Part shown: positions 1 through 9,873 of the stretch, piece by piece
How the letters are laid out: every line of letters begins with the position of its first letter
Position numbering within the stretch: the stretch's first letter is position 1
Origin: an uncultured Muribaculaceae bacterium
GTDB taxonomy: Bacteria > Bacteroidota > Bacteroidia > Bacteroidales > Muribaculaceae
DNA: 64,000 nt
Direction of reading: 5' to 3'
NCBI GenBank assembly: GCA_910587185.1
Contig: CAJULY010000003.1
Coordinates: 103,926 to 167,925, forward strand
Notes under the pieces: model-generated
What the model was told of the DNA's origin: nothing
Database searches by the model: none
What the model saw: only the letters and a program-made list of their open reading frames with translations
Position numbers and translations under genes: made by a program

Positions 1-715
1 TATCAAGGAGCCTGCGCCAATAACGCTCGGCAGGAAAAAAACGTCCGTTAGTTTCCCTCGACTTGGTGTTGATCTCCACCACGACACCGGAATCAAGTAT
101 GGCATCGACGAGTTCGCTGACTCTGCGGTCATACCACGCTTCTTTCTCTATGCCGGGTGAATAGACCGAGGCATTGTAACCTATCTTATCGAAATGGCCT
201 ATGATGTCGAAGCCGCCGGCTATGACCATCTCTATCGAACGGTCATAGAATTTATCGACCACATAACGTATGTCTCCTCCGAAGGATTCTTCCATCTTGC
301 GCCGGAAACCGTCAGGGCTGCCGTCAACGTCTATCATGCGTCCTGTTTTGTCGGGGATGAAATGAACCGACCCGATTCTGTAGTCGAGAGGAAGATCCCT
401 GAAGTATGGATGAGAAGGGCCCCAGTCCGGTCCGAGGTAGTCGATTTCCATAGAGCAGTAGAAATTTATCTTCTGACCGTAAATGGCCCGGAGCCTTTCG
501 ACTTCCGCAAAATATTCAGGCACGAGATCACGAGCCATATTGCAGGGCGAATCAATGGGCACAGGCGAATGAGGAGAAAAACCATAATGCCTGAATCCGG
601 CCGCCACAGCAGCTTCAGCGAAATCGGACATGGGGAAGCGTCCGTCACAGAACTGGGTGTGGGAGTGGAAATTATACCTGTCAGTGCGAGAAATTATCGA
701 CTTGAAATCAATCAT
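1..715 (-). CDS. Histidinol-phosphatase, PHP family (3' end beyond window)
   Basis: The reverse strand encodes at least 238 residues from an ATG at 715; the C-terminus lies beyond position 1. It carries the metal-binding pattern of PHP-domain histidinol-phosphatases: an early HxH (NFHSHTQFCDGR), SPHSPVP, MEIDYL, GSVHF, GHFDKI and EINTK. These enzymes remove phosphate from L-histidinol phosphate in histidine biosynthesis. No other his gene is visible. The start overlaps the stop of the upstream cstA-like gene by 8 bases, which suggests translational coupling. Another PHP phosphoesterase role cannot be excluded. Confidence 0.85.
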   Translation of the reverse strand, partial: MIDFKSIISRTDRYNFHSHTQFCDGRFPMSDFAEAAVAAGFRHYGFSPHSPVPIDSPCNMARDLVPEYFAEVERLRAIYGQKINFYCSMEIDYLGPDWGPSHPYFRDLPLDYRIGSVHFIPDKTGRMIDVDGSPDGFRRKMEESFGGDIRYVVDKFYDRSIEMVIAGGFDIIGHFDKIGYNASVYSPGIEKEAWYDRRVSELVDAILDSGVVVEINTKSRETNGRFFPAERYWRRLLD

Positions 716-2162
716 TCTGAATGGCAGGTTCGTTGATCGGAGTGAACGATTTGCGCGAATATATGAAGAGGGATGTCAGCATGCAGGCGATGACAACACC
801 TGCACCTATAGCTATTTCCTGTCCCAGACCGAAACCTTCGGGCCGCGGAGCTGCAAGAAGATAGCTGACAGTAACCACAGTCATGAAACATGCGGGGATC
901 AGCGTGATGATATAGGGCTTGGACTTTCTGGCGAGATATACGGTGACAGCCCATAGGGTGAACACAGAGAGCGACTGATTGCACCATGCAAAATATCTCC
1001 AGAGGACATTGAAATCCATCATCATTATCAGAGCCGTGATGACAAAAATAGGAACAGCGACCGCAAGACGCTTCCAAAGCTTACCCTGCTCGACCCCGAT
1101 CATGTCGGCTACAGAAAGGCGGGCGCTGCGCAAAGCTGTGTCACCCGTAGTTATCGGAGCAGCCACAACACCTAACACGGCAAGAACGCCGCCAAATTTT
1201 CCGAGCCAGCCAAACGACACGTCATGGACAAGCGATCCGGCCGAATGTCCTTCGGCAGCCATATAAGCACTCAGTTGCTCGTATCCGCCGGTAAAGGCGA
1301 CGGCCGCTGCAGCCCATATCAACGCCACGATACCCTCAGCAACCATGGCCCCGTAGAAAATGGGACGTGCATAGCGTTCGTTTGTCATACAACGGGCCAT
1401 CATAGGCGATTGAGTAGCATGAAAACCGGAGATCGCACCACAGGCTATGCTCACAAACATCATCGGGAAAACGGGCAGACCCTGAGGATTGTGACTGGCA
1501 AATCCCGAAGTGAAATTGACCGGGATGGTGACATCTCCGAAAAGAAGCACAAATAAGATTCCGGCCGCCATGAACAGCAGAGCGAAGCCGAAGAGAGGAT
1601 AAATATTGCCTATAAGCTTGTCGATCGGCAACAGAGTGGCAAGAACATAATATGCGAAAATGACGATTATCCAGAATGTCGTGTCGAGCGATTCAGGCGA
1701 CATTGATGTCAGCAACCCGGCGGGAGTAATGACGAACACGGCAGCGACAAGCATCAGGAGCACAACACAGAAGACGCGGCTGAACTGCATGACAGGCTTG
1801 CCGAGCTGGCTTCCCACTATTTCGGGCAAAGACTTGCCTCCCATCCTGATGGATATAACGCCTGCGCAGAAATCATGGACACCACCTGCAAAAATGGTTC
1901 CGAGCGAAATCCAGAGGAAAGCAGCCGGTCCGAACATTATACCCATTATGGCTCCGAATATCGGGCCAAGGCCGGCGATATTCAGAAACTGGATAAGGAA
2001 AACGCGCCAGGGAGCAAGAGGTTTATAGTCGATGTCATCACGCATCGTCACAGCCGGCATAGGCCGGTTTCGGTCTGTGGCAAGGATGCGGTCAACGAAC
2101 ATGCCATAGATGAAATATCCACCGACGAGGATTGCAAGAGAGATAAGAAAAGCTGTCATCAA
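708..2162 (-). CDS. cstA: Carbon starvation protein A family transporter
   Basis: This 484-residue polytopic membrane protein has the CstA N-terminal features: IAGLGPIFGAIMG after the first helices, then GGVHDFCAGVISIRMGGKS, and the CstA-type C-terminal helices. CstA proteins take up peptides or pyruvate when carbon is short. It is much shorter than the roughly 700-residue E. coli protein but fits the compact form common in Bacteroidetes. About a dozen hydrophobic segments are visible. It sits in the inner membrane by family. The gene overlaps the following histidinol-phosphatase gene by 8 bases. The substrate is not deducible from sequence. Confidence 0.9.
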   Translation of the reverse strand: MMTAFLISLAILVGGYFIYGMFVDRILATDRNRPMPAVTMRDDIDYKPLAPWRVFLIQFLNIAGLGPIFGAIMGIMFGPAAFLWISLGTIFAGGVHDFCAGVISIRMGGKSLPEIVGSQLGKPVMQFSRVFCVVLLMLVAAVFVITPAGLLTSMSPESLDTTFWIIVIFAYYVLATLLPIDKLIGNIYPLFGFALLFMAAGILFVLLFGDVTIPVNFTSGFASHNPQGLPVFPMMFVSIACGAISGFHATQSPMMARCMTNERYARPIFYGAMVAEGIVALIWAAAAVAFTGGYEQLSAYMAAEGHSAGSLVHDVSFGWLGKFGGVLAVLGVVAAPITTGDTALRSARLSVADMIGVEQGKLWKRLAVAVPIFVITALIMMMDFNVLWRYFAWCNQSLSVFTLWAVTVYLARKSKPYIITLIPACFMTVVTVSYLLAAPRPEGFGLGQEIAIGAGVVIACMLTSLFIYSRKSFTPINEPAIQND

Positions 2163-2185
2163 GAAATGTATATGGTTTTTTAATA

Positions 2186-3547
2186 TCAGTTACCGGTTTC
2201 GGCTTTCACTACGCCATTGGCCATAGAACGGAGGCGACCGCGGAACTGTTCGAGCTGGTTTTCTTCCGATTTTATTTCACCGGCCAATGATCTATCACCT
2301 TTTCCGTAAGCCTCGCGAAGTTTCATCAGAGCGTCGTTTCTGGCATCGAACTCCCTTTTAGCCTCGAGATAGTCACGCATCAGGTCGGCGGCATGGGGTT
2401 CAGTGAACTGGCTGAGTGAAGTGACGACGCGCCCGTCGGGAAGCGAGAAAGCGAATGTTTCAGTCCCGGTCTTACCCGATGTGCCGGATGGAGCGAGATT
2501 CCTGACGACATCCAGATAGCGGGAATAATCCTGTCCTTCGCGGTGAGTGGCACGCATGGAGGTGATTCTCGCACGGTCAACGAGGTCAGGCGTTCCGTCA
2601 ACGGGGTAATTGTCCCGGAGTTCCTGCGGAACAAAGAGATAAATCGTCAGAGAATCAGGAATCATGTTGCGGTCCGTCGCCCACCATCCCACACCGGTGG
2701 CATCATCGATAGCGAGAAGATAGTCGTCGAGCGGCGAGTTATAGGGCATGCCTATATTCTGAGGATTCAGATAACGGTCACCGTCATTGCGGGTAACATA
2801 TATGTCATATCCTCCAAGCGATCCTTCGCCGTCGCTCGCATAATATAGGGTCATGCCGTCCGACAGAAGAAAAGGGAAATTGGCGTTTGATCCCAACTGC
2901 AGATTGTCGCTGACGGCATGAGGGCTCTCCCATGAGCCGTCGGCAAGATGGGAAGACTCGACTATGTTTACATTGCCGGCTGCGTCAGGAGTGCCCCAGA
3001 GCATACGGTCGCCGCTTTCAGTGACATAGACCGTAGTGGGATTCGCCGACTTGGAATTTTCAGGCAAGACGGAGCTGTCGGTAATACGTCCGGTTGGCTG
3101 AGAAATCCTGTAGGCCTTGAAGAAATCTTTCTTGCCGACAACGATCGAATCTATCACAATGACTTTTTCCACACGGTCAAGCATGGTTCGGGCCAGTTCC
3201 ACACGCTCGATCAACTGCTCTGCGGCCACATGCGACGGAGACTTTTCATCGTGCTTGGAATCGATATATTTCTGTGCCCGTTCCTCAGCCTCGTTAAATC
3301 TGTATTGGATAAAATCAATTTTCCCCAACCAGGGCAGAGCTTCGTTTCCACCCCGTTCGAGATATTTTTTTGACTTTATGTAATCGCCGTTTTCAAAAAG
3401 AGCTTTTCCGGCTTTCAGATTCAGGGCAGCATTCTTAGGCTCCCGATCGGCTGACGCGGCCAGAGCGTCGGCATCGACAGCGGCCAGCATTGACGGCGCG
3501 GCAAAAACAGCCGCTAAAGCTATTATCAAAGACTTGCAGATATTCAT
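2186..3547 (-). CDS. Exported PD40/TolB-like beta-propeller protein with N-terminal TPR-like helices
   Basis: I place the start at 3547, giving 453 residues that begin with a signal peptide (MNICKSLIIALAAVFAAPSMLA), rather than at an upstream in-frame ATG. Residues about 25-115 look like TPR-type helices (NAALNLKAGKALFENGDYIKSKKYLERG). A central stretch has PD40-like strands such as YYASDGEGSLGGYDIYVTR. A C-terminal coiled segment ends the protein. Bacteroidales proteins with TPR plus PD40 architecture are usually periplasmic or outer-membrane associated, often with OmpA or gliding-type machinery. No OmpA domain is present here. The exact role is unknown. Confidence 0.7.
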   Translation of the reverse strand: MNICKSLIIALAAVFAAPSMLAAVDADALAASADREPKNAALNLKAGKALFENGDYIKSKKYLERGGNEALPWLGKIDFIQYRFNEAEERAQKYIDSKHDEKSPSHVAAEQLIERVELARTMLDRVEKVIVIDSIVVGKKDFFKAYRISQPTGRITDSSVLPENSKSANPTTVYVTESGDRMLWGTPDAAGNVNIVESSHLADGSWESPHAVSDNLQLGSNANFPFLLSDGMTLYYASDGEGSLGGYDIYVTRNDGDRYLNPQNIGMPYNSPLDDYLLAIDDATGVGWWATDRNMIPDSLTIYLFVPQELRDNYPVDGTPDLVDRARITSMRATHREGQDYSRYLDVVRNLAPSGTSGKTGTETFAFSLPDGRVVTSLSQFTEPHAADLMRDYLEAKREFDARNDALMKLREAYGKGDRSLAGEIKSEENQLEQFRGRLRSMANGVVKAETGN

Positions 3548-3664
3548 GTGAAGTTCAATAAATAATTGAAACACAAAATTAGTGTTTTTCAGATGGCTCT
3601 GCAAATTTTTCACTTTTTTTCAACCGCTGCAAACCCTCAGAGCGAGGAATTGGTTCGGGAGGAT

Positions 3665-3680
3665 TAATTTTGTAACTTTG
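3665..3680 (+). promoter_or_regulatory. Tandem Bacteroidetes -7 boxes before kdsB
   Basis: TAATTTTG (3665-3672) is followed directly by TAACTTTG (3673-3680); both match TAnnTTTG. A TTG at 3650-3652 lies 20 bases before the second box, so the second is the likelier -7 element. The kdsB ATG is at 3706. Confidence 0.75.
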
Positions 3681-3705
3681 CATCACATAGAAGAGATTTA
3701 GGATT

Positions 3706-4467
3706 ATGGGATCTGATACAATCGGAATCATTCCGGCAAGATACGCCTCGAGCCGGTTTCCGGGTAAACCGTTGGCCAAGATAGACGGACGCCCGATGGT
3801 GTGTCGTGTCTTCGACAGGGCGGCTGAGGCGTTGGGGCTTGAAAATGTTTATGTTGCCACTGACGACCGGCGAATAGCGGACGTAGTGGAGAGCTCCGGA
3901 GGGACGGCAGTCATGACGTCGGGAGAGATTGCGAACGGCACCGCCCGTTGCGCCGCCGCTCTGAAACAGGTTGACAGAAGGCCCGACTTTATCATAAATA
4001 TTCAGGGTGACGAGCCTATGATAGCCCCGGAAGATATCCGCCGACTGGCGGACGCTCTCCGGGAATCGGATGCCGGAATCACGACACTCGCCCGACGTTT
4101 CGAGCCGGAGGAAGGAATCGACACTCTGATCTCGCCCGATAATCCCAAAGTGGTCATGGACTGCAGAAATAACGCTCTATATTTCAGCCGCGCCGTATTG
4201 CCTCACGTGAGTCCCGCATCTCTGAAGCGACCTATCCATTTACCGCCATTCTATCTCCACACGGGGACCTACGCTTTCCGACGCGAGGTCCTTAACGAGA
4301 TCGTCACTCTGCCCGAAGCCGAACTCGAAAAGGCGGAACGCCTAGAACAGCTCAGATGGCTTGCAGCCGGCTACAGAATAAAGATCGTAATTACAGATAA
4401 CAAGACAATAAGCATCGACACACCGTCCGATCTGGAAAAACTATATGAAGCCACAAGACAAATTTAG
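3706..4467 (+). CDS. kdsB: 3-deoxy-manno-octulosonate cytidylyltransferase (CMP-Kdo synthetase)
   Basis: This 253-residue cytosolic enzyme activates Kdo with CTP for transfer to lipid A. The N-terminus has the nucleotide-binding motif IIPARYASSRFPGKPLA, followed by VYVATDD and the metal-binding NIQGDEPMI. HTGTYAFRR and LEQLRWL are also typical of KdsB. Length matches the family. The next gene begins inside its 3' end, overlapping by 23 bases. A KdsC-like phosphatase from the preceding Kdo step is encoded far away at 54089-54613. Confidence 0.95.
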   Translation: MGSDTIGIIPARYASSRFPGKPLAKIDGRPMVCRVFDRAAEALGLENVYVATDDRRIADVVESSGGTAVMTSGEIANGTARCAAALKQVDRRPDFIINIQGDEPMIAPEDIRRLADALRESDAGITTLARRFEPEEGIDTLISPDNPKVVMDCRNNALYFSRAVLPHVSPASLKRPIHLPPFYLHTGTYAFRREVLNEIVTLPEAELEKAERLEQLRWLAAGYRIKIVITDNKTISIDTPSDLEKLYEATRQI

Positions 4468-5740
4468 AGCCACAGCGCCTGCAGTCTCACTAATGACAGT
4501 CTTCACACTGCCTGCGGTCAGACGACGTCTTCTCCCTTCCGGAATAGAGATAATAATCTACGACCGCTGCGACGAGCCGGTCAATTACATGACGCTTGTC
4601 CAGCCTGGCGGAGACTGCGAGTTCCCGTCGCCGGGATATTCGGCGCTTAATGCCGTCATGCGGCGGGAGGGGACGCGTTCATATTCGGGAGAAGAGATCA
4701 ACTCTCTGCTTGATTTCAACGGTTCGTGGCTCAATATATCGTCGTCGGGCCATCATTTATCGTTGGCTATGCGATCCCTCAATTCGACATTGACTTCCTC
4801 ACTTCCCGTGTTTAAGGAAATGGCCTTTAATCCGGTTTTCCCTGAAAAAGCACTTGAGGTCAGGCGCGCGTCTCTTGCCAGGAACATAGAAGTGGCCCTG
4901 ACCGACGTGGATTTCATGGCCATGGCCGCTTCCGACGCCCTGATAAAAGGGAAAGGCCACCCCGGAGCACGCATAGATACCCCACAGGAAATAAGAGAAA
5001 TAACCTCGAAATCTCTTGCCGATGCATTTGCAGCGAACTTACACCCGGAAAGCAGCAAAATATTCCTCTCAGGCATGATTACCCGGGAGGTCGAGGAATC
5101 AGTGGCGGAAATTTTTTCCGACATACCGAAGGGCAACAGCACCTATAAAGCGAACATAGTTCCTTTTCATGCCGCCCCTGCAGGGACGGTTGAAAAAATC
5201 GTAAAGAAAGACGCGAAACAGAGTTCCATAGTGATGACTCTGCCTGCCGTCGGGCGCAACCATCCCGATTACATACCGCTCCACATAGCCGTAAGCGCAC
5301 TGGGAGGATATTTCGGCAGCCGGCTCATGCTTGAAATAAGGGAACGGCTCGGACTGACTTACGGCATATCAGCCTCTCTTCTGGGCAGCGAGGAAGGCGC
5401 CTATATCCAGATTCAGGCCGACACGGACTGCAGGAATGTGGAACGTCTCTGCAATGAAGTGAAGAAAGAGCTTCTAAAAATGATTTCCCAACCACCGGCC
5501 GACTCGGAACTCACCCGGCTGCGGCAGTCGTTGCTCTCCTCTCAGGCTGCAATACTCGACTCTCCATTTTCAATCATAGACTACCATATCTCTCAGCTGA
5601 CAGCATCCATACCTGACGGCTATTTCGAGGAAAAACTTCAAGCCATAACACAACTCACCCCCGAGACAATCTCGAGGGTGGCTGCAAAATATTTTAAGCC
5701 TGATGAGCTGCGCACGGCAATCGCCGGCCGCAATTCATGA
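4445..5740 (+). CDS. M16-family peptidase-like protein lacking the HxxEH zinc motif
   Basis: The 431-residue protein has the two-lobed M16 layout, but where HxxEH should be (about residues 60-70) the sequence reads GYSALNAVMRREGTRSY, with no His pair or Glu. The second lobe keeps the RLMLEIRERLGLTYG segment, whose Arg/Tyr pair is typical of the non-catalytic partner in heterodimeric M16 enzymes. It is probably a structural or chaperone-like subunit; no HxxEH partner is encoded in the window. The start at 4445 overlaps kdsB; an ATG at 4493 is an alternative. No signal peptide is evident. Confidence 0.75.
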   Translation: MKPQDKFRATAPAVSLMTVFTLPAVRRRLLPSGIEIIIYDRCDEPVNYMTLVQPGGDCEFPSPGYSALNAVMRREGTRSYSGEEINSLLDFNGSWLNISSSGHHLSLAMRSLNSTLTSSLPVFKEMAFNPVFPEKALEVRRASLARNIEVALTDVDFMAMAASDALIKGKGHPGARIDTPQEIREITSKSLADAFAANLHPESSKIFLSGMITREVEESVAEIFSDIPKGNSTYKANIVPFHAAPAGTVEKIVKKDAKQSSIVMTLPAVGRNHPDYIPLHIAVSALGGYFGSRLMLEIRERLGLTYGISASLLGSEEGAYIQIQADTDCRNVERLCNEVKKELLKMISQPPADSELTRLRQSLLSSQAAILDSPFSIIDYHISQLTASIPDGYFEEKLQAITQLTPETISRVAAKYFKPDELRTAIAGRNS

Positions 5741-5741
5741 G

Positions 5742-6662
5742 TTATTTGTTGACACGGAATGGAGCGGCGCCCGTTTCAAAAAATTCAGCGATCTGGCGCG
5801 CTGCGGCAATACCGGCGTTGATGTTGGCTTCCGCAGTCTGAGCACCCATTTTCTTTGGTGTAAAGAACACTCGTCCGGGGAATTCCTCAAGCAATGCGTC
5901 GGCATTGTCAGGTTTCACATCCGCAACATATTTCAGATCAGGACGTTCGCGGAGCGCTTTCTGCAAACCGTCTTCATCGATCACCTCCTTACGGGCCGTA
6001 TTTATCAGGACTCCGCCTTTAGGCATGAGGGTTATGAGATCATATCCAACCGAACGGGTAGTCTCCGGGGTAGCGGGAATATGAAGCGAAACGAATTTGT
6101 TACGGCTGTAAAGCTCGCGTATGTCATGCACGGGACTTACACCGGCGTCCTCCATTACAGAATCAGGGCAATAAGGATCAAGAGCGCTCACCTGCATGCC
6201 GAAACCTCCGGCTATGCGGGCCACGTTACGGCCAACCTGACCGAAAGCATGGATTCCGAGGGTTTTGCCCCGCAACTCGCTTCCGGAAGTGCCGTCATAC
6301 ATATTGCGTACTGCCATGACGGTCATTCCGAAAACCAGTTCTGCTACAGCATTTGAATTCTGGCCCGGAGTGTTTTCCACGCATACATCATGTTCGGTAG
6401 CGGCCTGCAAGTCGATGTTATCATATCCTGCTCCGGCCCTGACAACAATCTTCAGATTTTCGGCGGCGTCAAGCACCTCGGCATCGACTTTGTCGGAGCG
6501 AACTATCAGAGCAGCCACATCGGCCACTGCATCGAGAAGCTGCTTCTTGTCGGTATATTTCTCAAGAAGAACCAGCTCATGACCTTTTCCATCGAGAACC
6601 TCACGTATGCCCTCGACAGCTACAGGGGCAAACGGCTTCTGGGTAGCAACAAGTACCTTCAT
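5742..6662 (-). CDS. serA: D-3-phosphoglycerate dehydrogenase (short form)
   Basis: The 306-residue NAD-dependent dehydrogenase shows the D-2-hydroxyacid dehydrogenase fold: LRGKTLGIHAFGQVGRNVARIAGGFGMQVSALDPY for the Rossmann motif, and an NTARKEVIDEDGL segment near the active site. It has no C-terminal ACT domain, so serine feedback through ACT is not expected. It converts 3-phosphoglycerate to 3-phosphohydroxypyruvate in serine synthesis. It follows serC by 11 bases. Its stop lies one base from the stop of the convergent M16-like gene. Confidence 0.9.
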   Translation of the reverse strand: MKVLVATQKPFAPVAVEGIREVLDGKGHELVLLEKYTDKKQLLDAVADVAALIVRSDKVDAEVLDAAENLKIVVRAGAGYDNIDLQAATEHDVCVENTPGQNSNAVAELVFGMTVMAVRNMYDGTSGSELRGKTLGIHAFGQVGRNVARIAGGFGMQVSALDPYCPDSVMEDAGVSPVHDIRELYSRNKFVSLHIPATPETTRSVGYDLITLMPKGGVLINTARKEVIDEDGLQKALRERPDLKYVADVKPDNADALLEEFPGRVFFTPKKMGAQTAEANINAGIAAARQIAEFFETGAAPFRVNK

Positions 6663-6673
6663 ATTCTTACAGT

Positions 6674-7744
6674 TTAATGGGTTGCTTCGAAATCATTCAT
6701 AGCCTTGACAAGCACATCCACGCTTTCCATGGGGAGTGCATTGTAGAGCGACGCACGGAAGCCGCCGACCGAACGATGGCCTTTTATTCCGACGATGCCA
6801 CGCTCCGACGCGAAATCTATAAAGCTCTTTTCCAGATCTTTGTATTCCGCTTTCATAACAAAGCAGACATTCATTATCGAACGGTCGGCAGGATCGGTTA
6901 CAGTGCCCTCGAACATGCGGCTGCCATCTATCGCCTCATAAAGTTTTGTCGCTTTGGCAACATCCATCTTTTCAATGGCGCGGATTCCACCGAGTTCCTT
7001 GTAGTAACGGAGGGTCTGGAGTGCGGAGAATATAGGCAATACGGGAGGCGTGTTGAACATCGAGCCTTTTTTCACATGAGTGCGGTAGTCAAGCATTGTC
7101 GGGATGGCTCTGTCAACATGTCCGAGCGCGTCATCACGTACAATGACAAGAGTTACGCCCGCAGGCGCGAGATTTTTTTGAGCGCCTGCATATATGATGT
7201 CATACTTGGATACATCGACGGGGCGGGAGAAGATGTCACTTGACATATCGGCCACGAGACGCACCGGACTTTCCGGATCGTAACGCATTTCGGTTCCGTA
7301 GATTGTATTGTTGGAAGTGAAATGGAAATAATCGGCGTCAACAGGGATGACGTAATCTTTAGGAATATAAGAGAAGTTTGCATCGCGTGAGGAAGCGACA
7401 ACATCAACCTCTCCAAAAAGACGCGCCTCCTTTATGGCATTCGTAGCCCATGTTCCCGTTTCGAGATATGCGGCTTTTTTAGCAAGAAGATTGAAGGGCA
7501 CCATGCAGAACTGCAGGCTTGCCCCTCCTCCGAGGAAAAGGACCGAATACCCCTCGGGAATCTCGAGAAGTTCTTTTACGAGAGCAACCGCTTCATCCAT
7601 GACTGCCTGAAATTCCTTGCTTCGGTGAGATACTTCGAGCACGGAAAGACCTGTGTCGGCAAAATTGATGATTGCGTCGGCTGTGTTTTTAATGGTGTAG
7701 GGACTTAGAATTGAAGGCCCGGCATAAAAATTATGTTTTTTCAT
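6674..7744 (-). CDS. serC: Phosphoserine aminotransferase
   Basis: This 356-residue PLP enzyme begins [14 protein letters not shown], the usual SerC opening. It has [11 protein letters not shown] for phosphate and cofactor binding, and the PLP lysine in [14 protein letters not shown]. The C-terminal [15 protein letters not shown] is also characteristic. It converts 3-phosphohydroxypyruvate to phosphoserine. With serA 11 bases downstream it forms a two-gene serine operon; a serB-type phosphatase is not seen here. Confidence 0.95.
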   Translation of the reverse strand: MKKHNFYAGPSILSPYTIKNTADAIINFADTGLSVLEVSHRSKEFQAVMDEAVALVKELLEIPEGYSVLFLGGGASLQFCMVPFNLLAKKAAYLETGTWATNAIKEARLFGEVDVVASSRDANFSYIPKDYVIPVDADYFHFTSNNTIYGTEMRYDPESPVRLVADMSSDIFSRPVDVSKYDIIYAGAQKNLAPAGVTLVIVRDDALGHVDRAIPTMLDYRTHVKKGSMFNTPPVLPIFSALQTLRYYKELGGIRAIEKMDVAKATKLYEAIDGSRMFEGTVTDPADRSIMNVCFVMKAEYKDLEKSFIDFASERGIVGIKGHRSVGGFRASLYNALPMESVDVLVKAMNDFEATH

Positions 7745-7795
7745 ATCAGTTAGTTATTGGGATTTCATTTTTAACCGTTGCGGTGATTGACATTC

Positions 7796-9841
7796 TCAGT
7801 TGACTATTATCTCGTCGGTAAACAGACATGCGCTTCCGTCGGGTCGCTTGATGCGGTTGGCCTTTATGCGGATATAGCGTGCTTTTGTATCGGGAGCCGG
7901 AGTTACGACATAGTCTTTCATCAATATTTTCGGATAATAAGGATCCACTTCGCTCCAGACGGTTTCAAGGGGAGTAAAGTCAACGCCATTGTCGGAAAGT
8001 TCGAATTCCACTTTTTCCGGCAGATGCACCCAAGCTCCGGGAGCCTGCATAAAGTCGATAGCGATGGAATTCAGAGGCGTCACTTCGCCCATATCGAGGA
8101 CTACATCGAAATCGCTGAAGAATCCTTGCCAGCGTTTGTTTCCACCGTAGGTCCATCCACCACGGACACCATCGACGAGAGTGGCTTCCTGAGTGCCGGG
8201 ATAAGGATCGGCCCATTTCTTGTTATAGGTAACTTTTTTCCCTATCGCCTTGTGGCGCACGGGTGCAAGACTCTCTTTTCGTTCACCGAATTCGTTTTTG
8301 AGGTCGAACGCGTTATAACCGAGGGAATCGAGCCGTTCGGTCAGCGAAAGAGCGCGACGCAGAAAGTCGTCATAATTCTTCTCTGGAGTTGACCATCCTA
8401 TCTCGGCAATGGCCATAGTACGCGGGTAGTACATGTATTCAGCGTGCTCGTCGGTCGGAATATATTCAGCCCAAAGATTGGCCTGGACTCCGAGGAGATG
8501 ATGGGCTTTGTCGGCAGAGATGCTCGAGTCGAGAGGTTCGTAGGAATACACTTTCTTCAACGGCGTATAACCGCCAATCGAGATAGGCTCCTTGAACGGA
8601 GCATCCTGACAGTAATCTATGTAGCAGAATTCTCCGGGAGTCATTATGACATCGTGACCGGCAGCGATGGACTTGAGGCCGCCTTCGGTTCCGCGCCATG
8701 ACATGACGGTGGCGTTAGGAGCAAGGCCGCCTTCAAGAATCTCGTCCCAGCCAATTATGTCGCGTCCTTTGGAATTGACAAACTCCTCGACACGATGGAT
8801 GGCATAGCTCTGAAGTTCGTCAACATTCTTCAAGCCCTCTTTCTCCATACGTGCCTTGCAGTCAGGGCAATCACGCCAGCCTCTTTTGGAAGCTTCATCG
8901 CCGCCGATGTGTATGTGGGCCGAGGGGAATACATCCATAACCTCAGTGAGGACATCCTCGAGAAATTCAAAAGTCTTTTCCTTTCCGATACACAGATCCT
9001 CATCCACGTATGGCTTACCGCTGCACGACAATTCGGGATAAGCCGAGGTAACCTCTTTGCTATGGCCGGGAACCTCGATTTCCGGGATGATGGTTATATT
9101 TCGGTCAGCGGCATATTTCACGAGATCACGCATCTGCTGTTTCGTATAAAAACCGCCGTAGGCTCCGGGGCGCGTCGATTCACAATATTTCGCGCCGTTG
9201 TCGGCCCAATCCTGCCATTTGGCTTCAGGGCGCCATGCGGCGAACTCGGTCAATCGGGGATATTTGTCTATTTCCATTCGCCATCCGGCGGCATCGGTCA
9301 GATGAAGATGCATTCTGTTCAGCTTCATCTTAGCCATGGCATCGATCTGTTTCTTGAGGAATTCAGGGGAACGGAAATGGCGTGAAACGTCAACCATCAT
9401 TCCGCGATAAGGGAAACGCGGCGCATCGCTTACCTTGCCGCAAGCGATACCGTCGGAACCGGGCAGTTCCGCCATCTGAAGCAATGTCTGAAGTCCATAG
9501 AATGCGCCGGCCGCCGTAGGGGCTTTTATCTTAACCTGCTTCGGTGTAATCTCAAGTGTGTAATTTTCTCCTTTTCCACCGGTTATCTCAAACAATAAGT
9601 CGGCTTTGGATGCTTTCTGCGCCGGTGTGAACTTTTCCTTTTCATCCGAAAGATAGTTAGCCAGCGTCGATCCGTCGCCTTTGATGAAATACGTTGCCTG
9701 AGAGGGCAATCTGAAGACTCCCTTGACAACGCTTACTTGTGCAGGTCGCGGAATGATATCATTAGGAGTCACCACTGCCGCCAGAGAAGTCAGAGGTAGC
9801 AGGGCGGCGACTGCTCCTACGATCAGAGTTCCTATTCGCAT
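7796..9841 (-). CDS. Beta-N-acetylhexosaminidase, GH20, exported
   Basis: The 681-residue protein has a signal peptide (MRIGTLIVGAVAALLPLTSLAA), then a GH20b domain (residues about 25-150) and the GH20 barrel. Barrel motifs are YRGMMVDVSRHF, NRMHLHLTDAAGWRMEI and the catalytic Asp-Glu pair in HIHIGGDEASKRGW. The C-terminal part looks like a discoidin/F5-8-type sandwich. GH20 enzymes release terminal GlcNAc or GalNAc from glycans; in gut Bacteroidales they often act on host mucin N- and O-glycans. The protein is probably periplasmic or surface-exposed. An AmpG-like permease gene lies upstream, separated by an IS remnant. Confidence 0.92.
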   Translation of the reverse strand: MRIGTLIVGAVAALLPLTSLAAVVTPNDIIPRPAQVSVVKGVFRLPSQATYFIKGDGSTLANYLSDEKEKFTPAQKASKADLLFEITGGKGENYTLEITPKQVKIKAPTAAGAFYGLQTLLQMAELPGSDGIACGKVSDAPRFPYRGMMVDVSRHFRSPEFLKKQIDAMAKMKLNRMHLHLTDAAGWRMEIDKYPRLTEFAAWRPEAKWQDWADNGAKYCESTRPGAYGGFYTKQQMRDLVKYAADRNITIIPEIEVPGHSKEVTSAYPELSCSGKPYVDEDLCIGKEKTFEFLEDVLTEVMDVFPSAHIHIGGDEASKRGWRDCPDCKARMEKEGLKNVDELQSYAIHRVEEFVNSKGRDIIGWDEILEGGLAPNATVMSWRGTEGGLKSIAAGHDVIMTPGEFCYIDYCQDAPFKEPISIGGYTPLKKVYSYEPLDSSISADKAHHLLGVQANLWAEYIPTDEHAEYMYYPRTMAIAEIGWSTPEKNYDDFLRRALSLTERLDSLGYNAFDLKNEFGERKESLAPVRHKAIGKKVTYNKKWADPYPGTQEATLVDGVRGGWTYGGNKRWQGFFSDFDVVLDMGEVTPLNSIAIDFMQAPGAWVHLPEKVEFELSDNGVDFTPLETVWSEVDPYYPKILMKDYVVTPAPDTKARYIRIKANRIKRPDGSACLFTDEIIVN

Positions 9842-9865
9842 GTCGGTTTATATTTTTTATTTGCT

Positions 9866-9873
9866 CAAATATA
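9866..9873 (-). promoter_or_regulatory. -7 box for the GH20 gene
   Basis: The reverse strand reads TATATTTG, a full match to TAnnTTTG, 25 bases before the ATG at 9841. No clear -33 TTG was found at the right distance. Confidence 0.6.
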
